Positions 9,834-18,049 of a stretch of DNA of 64,000 nucleotides are shown piece after piece (positions within the stretch are counted from its first letter, which is position 1; every line of letters begins with the position of its first letter). Under the pieces are notes generated by a model, which searched no databases, had not been told where the DNA came from, and was given only the letters and a program-made list of their open reading frames with translations. The stretch spans positions 124,001 to 188,000 of the forward strand of contig NZ_SCVC01000036.1 in assembly GCF_004297405.1 (NCBI RefSeq), written 5' to 3'. A program made the translations under genes and the position numbers. Source of the DNA: Reyranella sp. (GTDB taxonomy: Bacteria > Pseudomonadota > Alphaproteobacteria > Reyranellales > Reyranellaceae).

Positions 9834-9858
9834 CCAATTGCGAACCGTTCGCAATTGG
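9834..9858. promoter_or_regulatory. Perfect 25-bp palindrome at fecI start, probable Fur-type operator
   Basis: CCAATTGCGAAC and its exact reverse complement flank a single central C. The core TTGCGAA-N3-TTCGCAA has the look of Fur-family operators. It overlaps the 5' edge of fecI, where a repressor would block transcription of the whole iron locus. The symmetry is seen directly; the identity of the regulator is inference. Confidence 0.6.
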
Positions 9859-9976
9859 CTTCTAGCGGCCCGGCAAGCGCGCGGCAAGCGAGGTTCCACG
9901 CAAACTGCTGAATCGGTGCCAAAGCCGGAACAGAGACGGCATCGGCAATCGGTCCCCCGCGCGGCCTTTTCAGCCC

Positions 9977-10007
9977 TTGCGCGATGCCGTCCGACTCCTG
10001 ATATAAC
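9977..10007 (+). promoter_or_regulatory. Promoter of the SRP RNA gene
   Basis: TTGCGC at 9977-9982 and TATAAC at 10002-10007 are separated by 19 bp. The distance from TATAAC to G10014, the first base of the RNA helix, is seven bases, which is what a sigma-70 start site needs. Confidence 0.5.
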
Positions 10008-10013
10008 CGCCTC

Positions 10014-10106
10014 GAGGGGCCAGTGTGGGCGGAGCAGTCGCCAACCCGGTCAGATCCGGAAGGAAGCAGCCGTAACGAATTCGCTTCGGGTCATGCTGGT
10101 CTCTCA
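10014..10106 (+). ncRNA. ffs: Signal recognition particle RNA (4.5S type)
   Basis: The diagnostic apical domain is present: GGTCAGATCCGGAAGGAAGC, the Ffh-binding internal loops and tetraloop region of SRP RNA. The ends pair: GAGGGGCCAGTGTG at the 5' side can form a long helix with CATGCTGGTCTCTC at the 3' side through Watson-Crick and G-U pairs, closing a hairpin of about 93 nt. It is followed by a short T-run (CCTTTTG). SRP RNA carries Ffh and targets nascent membrane proteins. Its place just upstream of dnaX-ybaB-recR is a common alphaproteobacterial arrangement. The exact ends are my estimate. Confidence 0.9.
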
Positions 10107-10204
10107 CCTGTCCTTTTGCGCGCGCCGCCGCGAAAGGCGGGCGGCCCAGGCGCGACGACCGCCGGGCCTGAAGGGGCCACGGCGCACCACCGGGTAGGAC
10201 CGCC

Positions 10205-12001
10205 ATGGCGAAAGCCTCCAAAGGCACTGGTGCCGATGATGGGACCAAGGACGTCGCGGCACCCGCAGCTCCCGCACTTCCCTACCGTGTCCTCGCCCGC
10301 AAATACCGTCCCGTCGATTTCACCACCCTGGTCGGCCAGGAGGCGATGGTGCGCACCCTGCGCAACGCCATCGCCACGGGCCGCATCGCCCACGCCTTCA
10401 TGCTCACCGGCGTGCGCGGCGTCGGCAAGACCACGACCGCGCGCATCATCGCCCGTGCGCTGAACTGCGTCGGTGCAGACGGCAAGGGCGGCCCCACTGT
10501 CGATCCCTGTGGCGTCTGCGACAACTGCACGGCAATCACCGAGGACCGCCACGTCGACGTGATCGAGATGGACGCCGCGTCGCGCACCGGCATCGACGAC
10601 GTGCGCGAGCTGATCGAGGGCGTGCGCTACCGGCCGGTCTCGGCGCGCTACAAGGTCTACATCATCGACGAAGTGCACATGCTGTCGGAGAAGGCCTTCA
10701 ACGCGTTGCTGAAGACGCTGGAAGAGCCGCCGCCGCATGTGAAGTTCCTGTTTGCCACCACCGAGATCCGCAAGGTGCCGGTAACGGTGCTGTCGCGCTG
10801 CCAGCGCTTCGACCTGAAGCGCGTGCCGCAGGAAACGCTGGTCCAGCACTTCAGCCACATCGCCCAGGAAGAGAAAGTCGAGATCTCACCGGAGGCGCTG
10901 ACCCTGCTGGCGCGCGCCGCCGACGGCTCGGTACGTGACGGCCTTTCCATGCTCGATCAGGCGATCGCCCATGGCGGCGGCGTGGTCGATGCCGCGCAGG
11001 TGCGCGACATGCTGGGTCTCGCCGACCGCAGCCGCGTGCTCGAGCTGTTCGAGAAGACGATGCGCGGCGATGCGCCGGCAGTGCTTGCGGCGCTCGCAGA
11101 AATGCATGACGCCGGGGCTGATCCCGTGGTCGTGCTGCAGGACCTGCTCGAATTCACCCACTGGGTGACGCGTCTCAAGATCGCGCCAGAAGCTGCCGCC
11201 GCGTCGGCCGACAGCGAACGTACCCAGGGCCTCGCCATGGCCGGCAAGCTTTCCATGGCGTCGCTGACACGCGCCTGGACCCTGCTCTTGAAGGGCCTGC
11301 AGGAAACGCTGGCAGCGCCCTCGCCGCAGCGTGCCGCCGAAATGGCGCTGATCCGGCTGTGCTATGTCGCCGATCTGCCCTCGCCCTCCGACGCAATCAA
11401 GGTACTGCAGAACGGCGCCGCGACAACGAACGGAGCCGGCGCGCCGGCGCCGCGTGGCGGCGGAGGTGGCGGTGCGGCCGCGAGACTCGCGACACAGCCT
11501 GTGACGGCCGTTGCCGCGCAGCCGGCCCAGGCCACGCCCGCGCCGCGCAATTTCACCGAAGTAGTCGCGCTGTTCGAAAGCAAGCGCGAGGCCCGGCTGG
11601 TGCACAGCCTCATGCACTACGTGCACGAGGTGCGCTGCGAGCCTGGCGTGATCGAGTTCCGCCCTACCCAGAAGGCGCCGACGGATCTCGCGGCCCGGCT
11701 GGGCGAACTGCTGACGCAGTGGACGGGCCGGCGCTGGCTTGCCTCGGTCTCCAATGCCCAAGGCAAGCCGACGCTCGTCGACCAGAAAGCGAGCAAGGCC
11801 GACGATCTGCGCACCTCGGCGGAGAACAACGCGGTGGTGCAGGCTATTTTCAAGACCTTCCCGGGCGCCAAGCTGGATGCAGTCCGGCGCAAGGGCGATC
11901 AGACGTCCCTAGTTGCCGGTCTCGGCGAGTTCGTCGGCGAGGAGCCGCCGCCCGCCGAAGAATACCCGGCCGACGACGACATTCCCGAAAGTGAGTTCTG
12001 A
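10205..12001 (+). CDS. dnaX: DNA polymerase III subunit gamma/tau
   Basis: The 598-residue clamp-loader ATPase starts [15 protein letters not shown], and the conserved core begins with [13 protein letters not shown]. Walker A is GVRGVGKTT at residues 69-77. Four zinc-ligand cysteines follow ([14 protein letters not shown]), then Walker B DEVHML, sensor [16 protein letters not shown], and domain III. An Ala/Gly/Pro linker ([15 protein letters not shown]) leads to the tau C-terminal domain. It loads the sliding clamp and couples polymerases at the fork. I see no A-rich slippery site of the E. coli kind. The stop overlaps the ybaB start by one base, so the two are co-transcribed. Confidence 0.96.
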   Translation: MAKASKGTGADDGTKDVAAPAAPALPYRVLARKYRPVDFTTLVGQEAMVRTLRNAIATGRIAHAFMLTGVRGVGKTTTARIIARALNCVGADGKGGPTVDPCGVCDNCTAITEDRHVDVIEMDAASRTGIDDVRELIEGVRYRPVSARYKVYIIDEVHMLSEKAFNALLKTLEEPPPHVKFLFATTEIRKVPVTVLSRCQRFDLKRVPQETLVQHFSHIAQEEKVEISPEALTLLARAADGSVRDGLSMLDQAIAHGGGVVDAAQVRDMLGLADRSRVLELFEKTMRGDAPAVLAALAEMHDAGADPVVVLQDLLEFTHWVTRLKIAPEAAAASADSERTQGLAMAGKLSMASLTRAWTLLLKGLQETLAAPSPQRAAEMALIRLCYVADLPSPSDAIKVLQNGAATTNGAGAPAPRGGGGGGAAARLATQPVTAVAAQPAQATPAPRNFTEVVALFESKREARLVHSLMHYVHEVRCEPGVIEFRPTQKAPTDLAARLGELLTQWTGRRWLASVSNAQGKPTLVDQKASKADDLRTSAENNAVVQAIFKTFPGAKLDAVRRKGDQTSLVAGLGEFVGEEPPPAEEYPADDDIPESEF

Positions 12002-12330
12002 TGTTCGACAAGTTGAAAGACCTCGGCGGCCTGATGCAGCAGGCCCAACAGATGCAGCAGAAGATGCAGGAGCTTCAGGTGGCGCTGGAGCGCCTGGAGA
12101 TCGTCGGCTCCTCGGGCGCCGGGCTGGTCAAGGTCACGGTCAACGGCAAGAACGAGACCCGGCGGGTCGAAATCGACGCCTCGCTGTTCAAGGCCGAAGA
12201 CAAGGGCGTGGTCGAGGATTTGATCGTGGCCGCCGCCAACGACGCACGCGGCAAGGTGGAGCAGACCGTGCAGGAGCAGATGCGCGGCATCACCGGTGGC
12301 CTGCCCCTGCCTCCCGGCTTCAAGCTTTAA
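12001..12330 (+). CDS. ybaB: YbaB/EbfC family nucleoid-associated protein
   Basis: The 109-residue protein has the family's N-terminal helix ([20 protein letters not shown]) rich in Gln/Met, the strand region [17 protein letters not shown], and a C-terminal helix ending [14 protein letters not shown]. YbaB dimers bind DNA with little specificity. The start overlaps the dnaX stop by one base, and recR follows immediately, which is the classical dnaX-ybaB-recR operon. Confidence 0.95.
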   Translation: MFDKLKDLGGLMQQAQQMQQKMQELQVALERLEIVGSSGAGLVKVTVNGKNETRRVEIDASLFKAEDKGVVEDLIVAAANDARGKVEQTVQEQMRGITGGLPLPPGFKL

Positions 12331-12924
12331 ATGAATGGCCCCGAGATCGAGCGGCTAATCCAGCTTTTGGGCCGCTTGCCCGGGTTGGGTCCGCGCTCGG
12401 CCCGTCGCGTTGCGCTGCATCTCCTGAAGAAGCGCGAGACCTTGATGCAGCCGCTGGGCACGGCGCTGGCGGATGCGGCGCGCGCCATTCGCAGCTGCAC
12501 GGTTTGCGGCAATCTCGACACCATTGACCCTTGTTCGATCTGCGCCGACTCGCGGCGCGATGCGGGCCTGATTTGCGTCGTCGAGGATGTCGGCGATCTC
12601 TGGGCCCTGGAGCGCGGCAAGATCTTCCAGGGCCGCTATCATGTGCTGGGCGGCTCGCTCTCCGCGCTGGATGGCATCGGGCCTGACGAACTCAACATCG
12701 CGGCTCTCGTGAAGCGCGTGGCGGCGGGCGGTGTGCGCGAAGTCATCATGGCGACCAACGCCACCGTCGACGGACAGACCACCGCTCACTATCTGGCGGA
12801 GCGGCTGAGCGAGCTGAACGTGCCGCTGACGCGCTTGGCGCATGGCGTGCCGGTCGGCGGCGAGCTCGACTGGCTGGACGACGGCACGCTCGCGACCGCG
12901 TTGAAGGCGCGGCGGGCCCTGTGA
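12331..12924 (+). CDS. recR: Recombination mediator protein RecR
   Basis: The 197-residue protein has the N-terminal helix-hairpin-helix ([20 protein letters not shown]), a four-cysteine zinc finger ([16 protein letters not shown]), and a Toprim domain starting [14 protein letters not shown]. RecR works with RecO (encoded at 28654-29370) and RecF to load RecA on SSB-coated gaps. It starts at the base after the ybaB stop. Confidence 0.97.
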   Translation: MNGPEIERLIQLLGRLPGLGPRSARRVALHLLKKRETLMQPLGTALADAARAIRSCTVCGNLDTIDPCSICADSRRDAGLICVVEDVGDLWALERGKIFQGRYHVLGGSLSALDGIGPDELNIAALVKRVAAGGVREVIMATNATVDGQTTAHYLAERLSELNVPLTRLAHGVPVGGELDWLDDGTLATALKARRAL

Positions 12925-12934
12925 CGTTCCTGCG

Positions 12935-13537
12935 ATGAGCGCCGAAACCCTCGCCGCCATCGCCGTTGCACTCGGCGCCGGCTGGGCGAGCGGGCTCAAC
13001 ACCTATGCTGCGGTTCTGGTCCTGGGTGTCGCCCAGCGGCTGGGCTTCGTCGCCCTGCCCCAGGACCTCCAGGTACTGTCCTCGCCCTGGGTGATGGGCG
13101 TGGCGGCCCTCCTGTTCGCGCTCAATTTCTTCGCCGACAAGATCCCCTATGTCGACAGCATCAATGATGCGCTGCAGACATTCGTGCGGATTCCTGCGGG
13201 ATTCCTGCTGGCCTATGCGGCCGCCACCGGCCTCAGCCCAGAGATCGCCGTCATCGCCGGCTTGCTGGGCGGAACGCTGGCAGTGGGCACGCATGTCGCC
13301 AAGACCGGCTCGCGCGCCCTGATCAACACCTCGCCCGAACCATTCAGCAACGTCGCGGCGTCGTTCGGCGAGGATGTGACAGTAATTGGTGGGCTGGCGC
13401 TCGCGATCGCTCACCCGATCACTTTTCTGTGCCTACTTGCCGTCTTCGTGGTGCTCCTCATATGGATGTTGCCGCGCCTGATCAGGTTGGCGCTGGCACC
13501 TTTCCGCCGGTTGGCACGCGGTCGCCAAGGACCTTGA
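12935..13537 (+). CDS. DUF4126 family membrane protein
   Basis: The 200-residue protein contains several hydrophobic helices and the pattern typical of DUF4126: GAGWASGLNTYAAVLVLGVA near the N-terminus, then ALNFFADKIPYVDSINDALQ and a glycine-rich LLGGTLAVGTHVAKTGSRA segment. Function is unknown. It follows recR after 10 bp and may be the last gene of that operon. The C-terminus ends in a basic tail after a final helix. Confidence 0.8.
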   Translation: MSAETLAAIAVALGAGWASGLNTYAAVLVLGVAQRLGFVALPQDLQVLSSPWVMGVAALLFALNFFADKIPYVDSINDALQTFVRIPAGFLLAYAAATGLSPEIAVIAGLLGGTLAVGTHVAKTGSRALINTSPEPFSNVAASFGEDVTVIGGLALAIAHPITFLCLLAVFVVLLIWMLPRLIRLALAPFRRLARGRQGP

Positions 13538-13631
13538 CGCCCCCTGATAAAGGTGGCCGCCCTCGACCTTTGGCGGAGCAACTGTCGCTTTCCTTCCCTC
13601 GCCCGAGGGGTAAACTCGCAGCCGGTAGCTC

Positions 13632-14366
13632 ATGTTCATCCGCCAGAACATCCAAACCCTGCGGTTCTTCCGCACGACGCCGGCGATGCGATGCCCGTAT
13701 CTGCCGCATCGGCTGGAGACCAAGCTCGTCACCGAGCTGAGCGGACCTGACGCCATCACTCAGCATGACACGCTGACTGACGCCGGTTTCCGGCGCTCGC
13801 ACCACTTTGTCTACAAGCCTTTGTGCGACGGCTGTCATGCCTGCGTGCCGGTGCGCATCCGGGTCCGCGATTTCGAGCCCAGCCGTGCCCAGCGCCGCAT
13901 CCAGCGCCGCAACGAGCATGTTCACGCCGTCGAGACCCAGGCCCTGGCGACCGGCGAGCAATTCTCGCTGTTTTCACGCTATGTGCTGACGCGCCATCGC
14001 GACGGCGACATGGCGGACATGGACTTCGACGACTATCGCGCCATGGTCGAGGAAAGCCCGGTCGAGACGGCAATCGTCGAGTTCCGCGAGGATTCGGCAG
14101 AAGGTCGGCTGGTCGGCGCCTGTCTCGTCGACTGGCTCTCGAACGGTGTCTCGGCCGTCTACAGTTTCTTCGACCCGCAGGACCCGCGCCGTGGCCTCGG
14201 CACGCACATGATCCTGTGGCTGGCCAATGCCGCGGCCAAGCGCGGCCTGCCCTATGTCTATCTCGGCTACTGGATCGCCGATTCCAGCAAGATGGCCTAC
14301 AAGCGCGCCTTCCGGCCGCTGGAATTCTTCGGCCCCGAGGGCTGGATGGAACTGCCCACGGCATAG
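13632..14366 (+). CDS. bpt: Aspartate/glutamate leucyltransferase
   Basis: The 244-residue protein matches bacterial Bpt / arginyltransferase-type enzymes: CPYLPHRLETKLVTEL near the N-terminus, a Cys pair in KPLCDGCHACVPVRI, RNEHV, and the GNAT-like C-terminal part with YSFFDPQDPRRGLGTHMILW and YVYLGYWIADSSKMAYK. It transfers leucine from leucyl-tRNA to N-terminal Asp or Glu of proteins, marking them for ClpAP/ClpS. The gene stands alone, about 95 bp after the DUF4126 gene. Confidence 0.93.
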   Translation: MFIRQNIQTLRFFRTTPAMRCPYLPHRLETKLVTELSGPDAITQHDTLTDAGFRRSHHFVYKPLCDGCHACVPVRIRVRDFEPSRAQRRIQRRNEHVHAVETQALATGEQFSLFSRYVLTRHRDGDMADMDFDDYRAMVEESPVETAIVEFREDSAEGRLVGACLVDWLSNGVSAVYSFFDPQDPRRGLGTHMILWLANAAAKRGLPYVYLGYWIADSSKMAYKRAFRPLEFFGPEGWMELPTA

Positions 14367-14463
14367 GCAGTGAAGCGACGGTGGAGCGACTTGACGCACC
14401 TCCGTGGAAAACAGAAAAACTCCCGACCGCTGGCGTCGCTAGGCGGACCAAGCTAAGAAAAGC

Positions 14464-14485
14464 TGTCCGAGAGCGAGATCGGACA
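14464..14485. promoter_or_regulatory. Inverted repeat upstream of dctQ, possible operator
   Basis: TGTCCGA and TCGGACA form a perfect 7-bp inverted repeat with an 8-bp spacer, ending 37 bp before the dctQ start codon. It is a plausible operator in the otherwise featureless 156-bp gap after bpt. No regulator gene is adjacent. Confidence 0.35.
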
Positions 14486-14522
14486 CAGTCGACAATCAAA
14501 TAACTCGCACGCAGGGGGACGG

Positions 14523-15068
14523 ATGCGCTTGTTGCTGCAGTTCAGCGCGCTGATCGACGCGTTAAACGAGAAGATAGGATACATCTGTAATTGGCTTGTC
14601 TTGCTGGCCTGTGTGGTCAGCGCCGGCAATGCCATGGTGCGTTACGCTTACGACACCAGTTCGAACGCCTGGCTTGAAGTGCAGTGGTATATGTTCGCCG
14701 TCATCGTGATGTTCGGCGCCTCGTACACTTTGAAGCGTAACGAGCATGTGCGTGTCGACCTCTTCTACATGACCTTGAGCCGCCGCGGGCAGCTCTGGGT
14801 CGACATCCTCGGCACACTGTTCTTCCTCCTGCCGACCTGCGCCATCCTGGCGTGGCTGAGCTGGCCCTTCTTCATGCAGTCCTACAACGTGTTCGAGCAC
14901 TCCTCGAATGCCGGTGGCTTGCTGCGCTGGCCGATCAAGCTGGTGTTGCCGGTCGGCTTCGCTTTGGTCGCCCTGCAGGGCCTCTCTGAACTCATCAAGC
15001 GCGTGGCTTTCCTCAACGGATTTGCCGTCGACAGTCTCGAAGCCCACTACGAGAGGCCCACTCAATGA
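14523..15068 (+). CDS. dctQ: TRAP transporter small permease subunit (DctQ type)
   Basis: The 181-residue protein has four predicted membrane helices (ICNWLVLLACVVSAGNAMVR, WYMFAVIVMFGASYTL, ILGTLFFLLPTCAILAWLSW and LVLPVGFALVALQGL), with KRNEHVRVDLFY between helices 2 and 3, which is characteristic of DctQ. AGGGGGACGG precedes the ATG. The protein scaffolds the large permease and helps dock the periplasmic binding protein. It overlaps dctM by ATGA. The only binding-protein genes nearby are the seven convergent paralogues at 16748-25460. Confidence 0.93.
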   Translation: MRLLLQFSALIDALNEKIGYICNWLVLLACVVSAGNAMVRYAYDTSSNAWLEVQWYMFAVIVMFGASYTLKRNEHVRVDLFYMTLSRRGQLWVDILGTLFFLLPTCAILAWLSWPFFMQSYNVFEHSSNAGGLLRWPIKLVLPVGFALVALQGLSELIKRVAFLNGFAVDSLEAHYERPTQ

Positions 15069-16669
15069 TCCCCTTGGAGTGGATGCCGCCGCTGATGTTC
15101 GGCGGCCTGGTGGTCTTCATGATCATCGGCTACCCGGTCGCCTTTTCCCTCTGCGCGGTCGGCTTCTTTTTCGGGTTCCTGTCCATCGAGATGGGCTACT
15201 TCACGATGGCCTTCATGCAGGCCATCCCCGGACGTGTCTTCGGCAGTATCCTGTCGAACGAGCTCCTGCTCGCCATCCCATTCTTCACCTTCATGGGCGC
15301 CATTCTCGAGAAATGCGGGTTGGCAGAGGACATGCTCGAATCGATGGGCCAGCTCTTCGGCCCCATCAAGGGCGGGCTGGGCTACTCGACCATCATCGTC
15401 GGCTTCATCCTCGGCGCCATCACCGGCACCGTGGCGGCGCAGGTCATCGCGATGGCGCTGATCACTCTGCCGGTGATGATCCGGTACAAGTACGACATGC
15501 GCTATGCGACCGGCGTGCTCGCCGCGTCTGGCACCATCACGCAGCTCGTGCCGCCGTCGCTGGTGCTGATCGTGTTGGCCGACCAGCTCGGCCGATCGGT
15601 CGGCGACATGTATCTCGGCGCATGGGGTCCCTCGCTGCTGCAGATCGCCCTGTTCGCGATCTACACCTTCTACCTCTCCATGATAAAGCCCGAGGCCCTG
15701 CCGCCCGTGCCGCGCACGCTGTTCGGAAAGGCCCTGCTGATCAAGTGCGCCTGGGGCATCATTCCCGCCGCCGTCCTGATCTTCCTGGTGCTGGGCACGA
15801 TCATGATGGGCCTCGCGACGCCGACGGAAGCCGGCGCCATGGGCACGATCGGCGCCATCGTGTTGGCCGTCGTACGCAACGCACCGCTCACCAAGTTCGA
15901 CCGCATCGTGTTCGGAGCCGGCTGTGCCGCGGCGATCATTGGCGCATTGATCGGAATGGTCGCGTTCAAGTCGATCCCCTTCAAGATCGCCTTCACCATC
16001 ATGTTCGCCGCCATCATCTGGCTGTGCTGGCGAGCCTGGCAGGTGAAGGACTTGCGCGACCTGATCGTGCAGGCCTTCCAGGCGACGATGCGCATCACCG
16101 CGATGGTTGCTTTCATCCTGGTCGGCGCGACCTGCTTCTCGATCACCTTCCAGGGCGTCGACGGCAACCAGTGGGTCGAGCACCTGATGTCGAACCTGCC
16201 GGGCGGCGTCTGGGGCTTCCTGATCGTCGTCAACCTGTTCGTCTTCTTCCTGGCCTTCTTCCTCGACTTCTTCGAGATCGCCTTCATCATCATCCCGATG
16301 CTGGCGCCGGTGGCGCAGAAGCTGCTGACGCCGGTGGTCGGCGCCGATGCCGCGCTGATCTGGTTCGGCGTCATGATCTGCGTCAACGTGCAGACCTCGT
16401 TCATGCACCCACCGTTCGGCTTCGCGCTGTTCTATCTACGCAGTGTCGCGCCGAAGGAAGTGAAGAGTTCGGACATCTATTGGGGTTCGGTTCCCTGGGT
16501 GATTCTGCAGCTCGTCATGGTGGCGATCGTGATCTTCGTGCCGCAGACCGTGACCTTCTTCCTCGACAAGCCGCACGGCGTCGATCCCAGCAAGGTCAAG
16601 ATCGAGATCCAGGCACCGCCCACGGACGACGCGGCGCCTCCAGTCTTCGGCATTCCCCCCAAGAACTGA
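15065..16669 (+). CDS. dctM: TRAP transporter large permease subunit (DctM type)
   Basis: The 534-residue multi-spanning protein carries DctM signatures: IPFFTFMGAILEKCGLAEDML, GYSTIIVGFILGAITGTVAAQ, YATGVLAASGTITQLVPPSL and, in the second half, ATPTEAGAMG. It is longer than the usual 425-450 residues because of extra helices around residues 290-350 (FGAGCAAAIIGALIGMVAF, FTIMFAAIIWLCW), as in the takPQM type of system. It forms the Na+-driven transport path. Four bases overlap dctQ, and a strong terminator follows 17 bp after the stop. Confidence 0.94.
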   Translation: MIPLEWMPPLMFGGLVVFMIIGYPVAFSLCAVGFFFGFLSIEMGYFTMAFMQAIPGRVFGSILSNELLLAIPFFTFMGAILEKCGLAEDMLESMGQLFGPIKGGLGYSTIIVGFILGAITGTVAAQVIAMALITLPVMIRYKYDMRYATGVLAASGTITQLVPPSLVLIVLADQLGRSVGDMYLGAWGPSLLQIALFAIYTFYLSMIKPEALPPVPRTLFGKALLIKCAWGIIPAAVLIFLVLGTIMMGLATPTEAGAMGTIGAIVLAVVRNAPLTKFDRIVFGAGCAAAIIGALIGMVAFKSIPFKIAFTIMFAAIIWLCWRAWQVKDLRDLIVQAFQATMRITAMVAFILVGATCFSITFQGVDGNQWVEHLMSNLPGGVWGFLIVVNLFVFFLAFFLDFFEIAFIIIPMLAPVAQKLLTPVVGADAALIWFGVMICVNVQTSFMHPPFGFALFYLRSVAPKEVKSSDIYWGSVPWVILQLVMVAIVIFVPQTVTFFLDKPHGVDPSKVKIEIQAPPTDDAAPPVFGIPPKN

Positions 16670-16685
16670 GGCAAAGCCAGACAAC

Positions 16686-16723
16686 AAAAAGCCCCGCCTT
16701 TTCAGGCGGGGCTTTTCTTTTCT
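16686..16723. terminator. Bidirectional intrinsic terminator between dctM and binding protein P1
   Basis: AAAAGCCCCGCCT and AGGCGGGGCTTTT pair around a TTTC loop; T-runs follow on both strands. It can end dctQM from the left and the P1 gene from the right. Confidence 0.9.
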
Positions 16724-16747
16724 AGCCTGGTCGTTCGCTAGAGACGC

Positions 16748-17851
16748 TTAGCGTCCCTGAGCCGACATCGAGAAGTTGAAGTTGTCGAAGGTGTTCTCGG
16801 CGACGCGGAACCACAGGTTCTCGTCGGTGCGGAAGGCCTTCAGGCTGTCGTAGATCTTCTTGAACTTCGGATCCTTGGCCGCCAGCTCATCGTAGAACTT
16901 GTAGGCCTCGAGGAAGCACGGCTCGAGGACCGACCGCGGGAACGGCCGTAACTCGGTGCCTGCCGCCACCAGGCGACGCAGCGCCGGCGGATTACCGGCA
17001 TCGTACTTCGGCACCATCCAGGCCGTGACGCGGCCCGCTGCTGCTTCGACCATCGCCTTGTACGGCTTGGGCAGTTCGTCCCATGCCTTGTTGTTGATGT
17101 AGAGCGAGCCGACCGACGCGCCTTCCCACCAACCGGGGTAGTAGTAGTACTTGGCAACCTTGTTGAAGCCGAGCTTCTCGTCGTCGTACGGACCGACCCA
17201 TTCGCAGGCGTCGATCGTGCCCTTTTCCAGCGCCGGATAGATATCGCCACCGGCGATCTGCTGCGGAACCACACCCAGTCGCGTGAGGATGAGACCCGCG
17301 AAGCCGCCGACGCGGAACTTCAGGCCCTTCATGTCCTCCATCGACTTGATCTCTTTGCGGAACCAGCCGCCCATCTGGCAGCCCGTGCCGCCGAAGGTGA
17401 TCGAGCGGAAATTGTATTCCTTGTAGAATTCGTTGATCAGTTCGTGGCCGCCGCCGAACTCCAGCCAAGCGTAGTACTGCCGCTGGTTCATCGAGAACGG
17501 CAGGCCGGTTTCGAACACGAAGTTCGGATGCTTGCCGAAGTAGTAGTAGGCCGCAGTCTGGCCGGCCTCGACGGTGCCGTTCTGCACCGCATCGGCGACC
17601 TGCAGGCCGGGAACGATTTCGCCGGCAGCGAATGGCCGAATCTGGAACTTGCCGTCGGACATCTCGCCGACGATCTTGGCGAAGAGTTCAGAACCGCCAT
17701 ACAGCGTGTCGAGAGACTTCGGAAAGCTCGACGTCAGACGCCACTTCACTTCCGGCATGCTTTGCGCAATGGCCGGTGCGGCGACGGTCGTCACCGCGGC
17801 AACGCCCGCGGCACCCACGCCCGCGGTCTTGATGAATTTTCTACGCTTCAT
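16748..17851 (-). CDS. dctP: TRAP transporter substrate-binding protein P1 (TakP-like)
   Basis: This 367-residue protein has a Tat signal (MKRRKFIKTAGVG to the APAIAQS cleavage region), then the DctP fold starting VKWRLTSSFPKSLDTLYGG. Conserved ligand and dimer segments are [12 protein letters not shown] and [14 protein letters not shown]. It is the most diverged member: GQTAAYYY has Gln where P3-P7 have His (residue 98), GKHPNFVFETG replaces GKDPTFAFDTA, and the C-terminus reads NFSMSAQGR instead of FMARQSANKL. It is closest to dctQM, separated only by the shared terminator. TakP proteins bind 2-oxo acids with sodium; its own ligand is unknown. Confidence 0.93.
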   Translation of the reverse strand: MKRRKFIKTAGVGAAGVAAVTTVAAPAIAQSMPEVKWRLTSSFPKSLDTLYGGSELFAKIVGEMSDGKFQIRPFAAGEIVPGLQVADAVQNGTVEAGQTAAYYYFGKHPNFVFETGLPFSMNQRQYYAWLEFGGGHELINEFYKEYNFRSITFGGTGCQMGGWFRKEIKSMEDMKGLKFRVGGFAGLILTRLGVVPQQIAGGDIYPALEKGTIDACEWVGPYDDEKLGFNKVAKYYYYPGWWEGASVGSLYINNKAWDELPKPYKAMVEAAAGRVTAWMVPKYDAGNPPALRRLVAAGTELRPFPRSVLEPCFLEAYKFYDELAAKDPKFKKIYDSLKAFRTDENLWFRVAENTFDNFNFSMSAQGR

Positions 17852-17995
17852 CTCTTTGTACCTCCCTTGGAAAGGCCCTCATGACCTTCCTTAGCGAGGC
17901 GAGACTGGCATGCGGAATTCCGTTTGAAAAGCGCCCGCGCCCTGCTGAAACCCTTAAATATATGCAATGTTTCGTAACGAGCCGGCTTGGATGCC

Positions 17996-18025
17996 AAAAA
18001 AGGAGCCCCGCCGAAACGGGGCTCC
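17996..18025 (-). terminator. Intrinsic terminator after binding protein P2
   Basis: On the minus strand GGAGCCCCG TTTC(G) CGGGGCTCC forms a strong hairpin followed by TTTTTT, 24 bp after the P2 stop. Confidence 0.9.
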
Positions 18026-18049
18026 AAAGAGTTGCAGGCAGACTACATT

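Noticed and set aside
13538-13631. Promoter or terminator in the gap before bpt
   Set aside because: Only a short CCCTCGCCCGAGGG symmetry is visible, without T-run or clear -10/-35 boxes.
14908-16725. 605-residue plus-strand ORF over dctM
   Set aside because: Overlaps dctQ and dctM in another frame and runs through the terminator; Arg/His-rich shadow.
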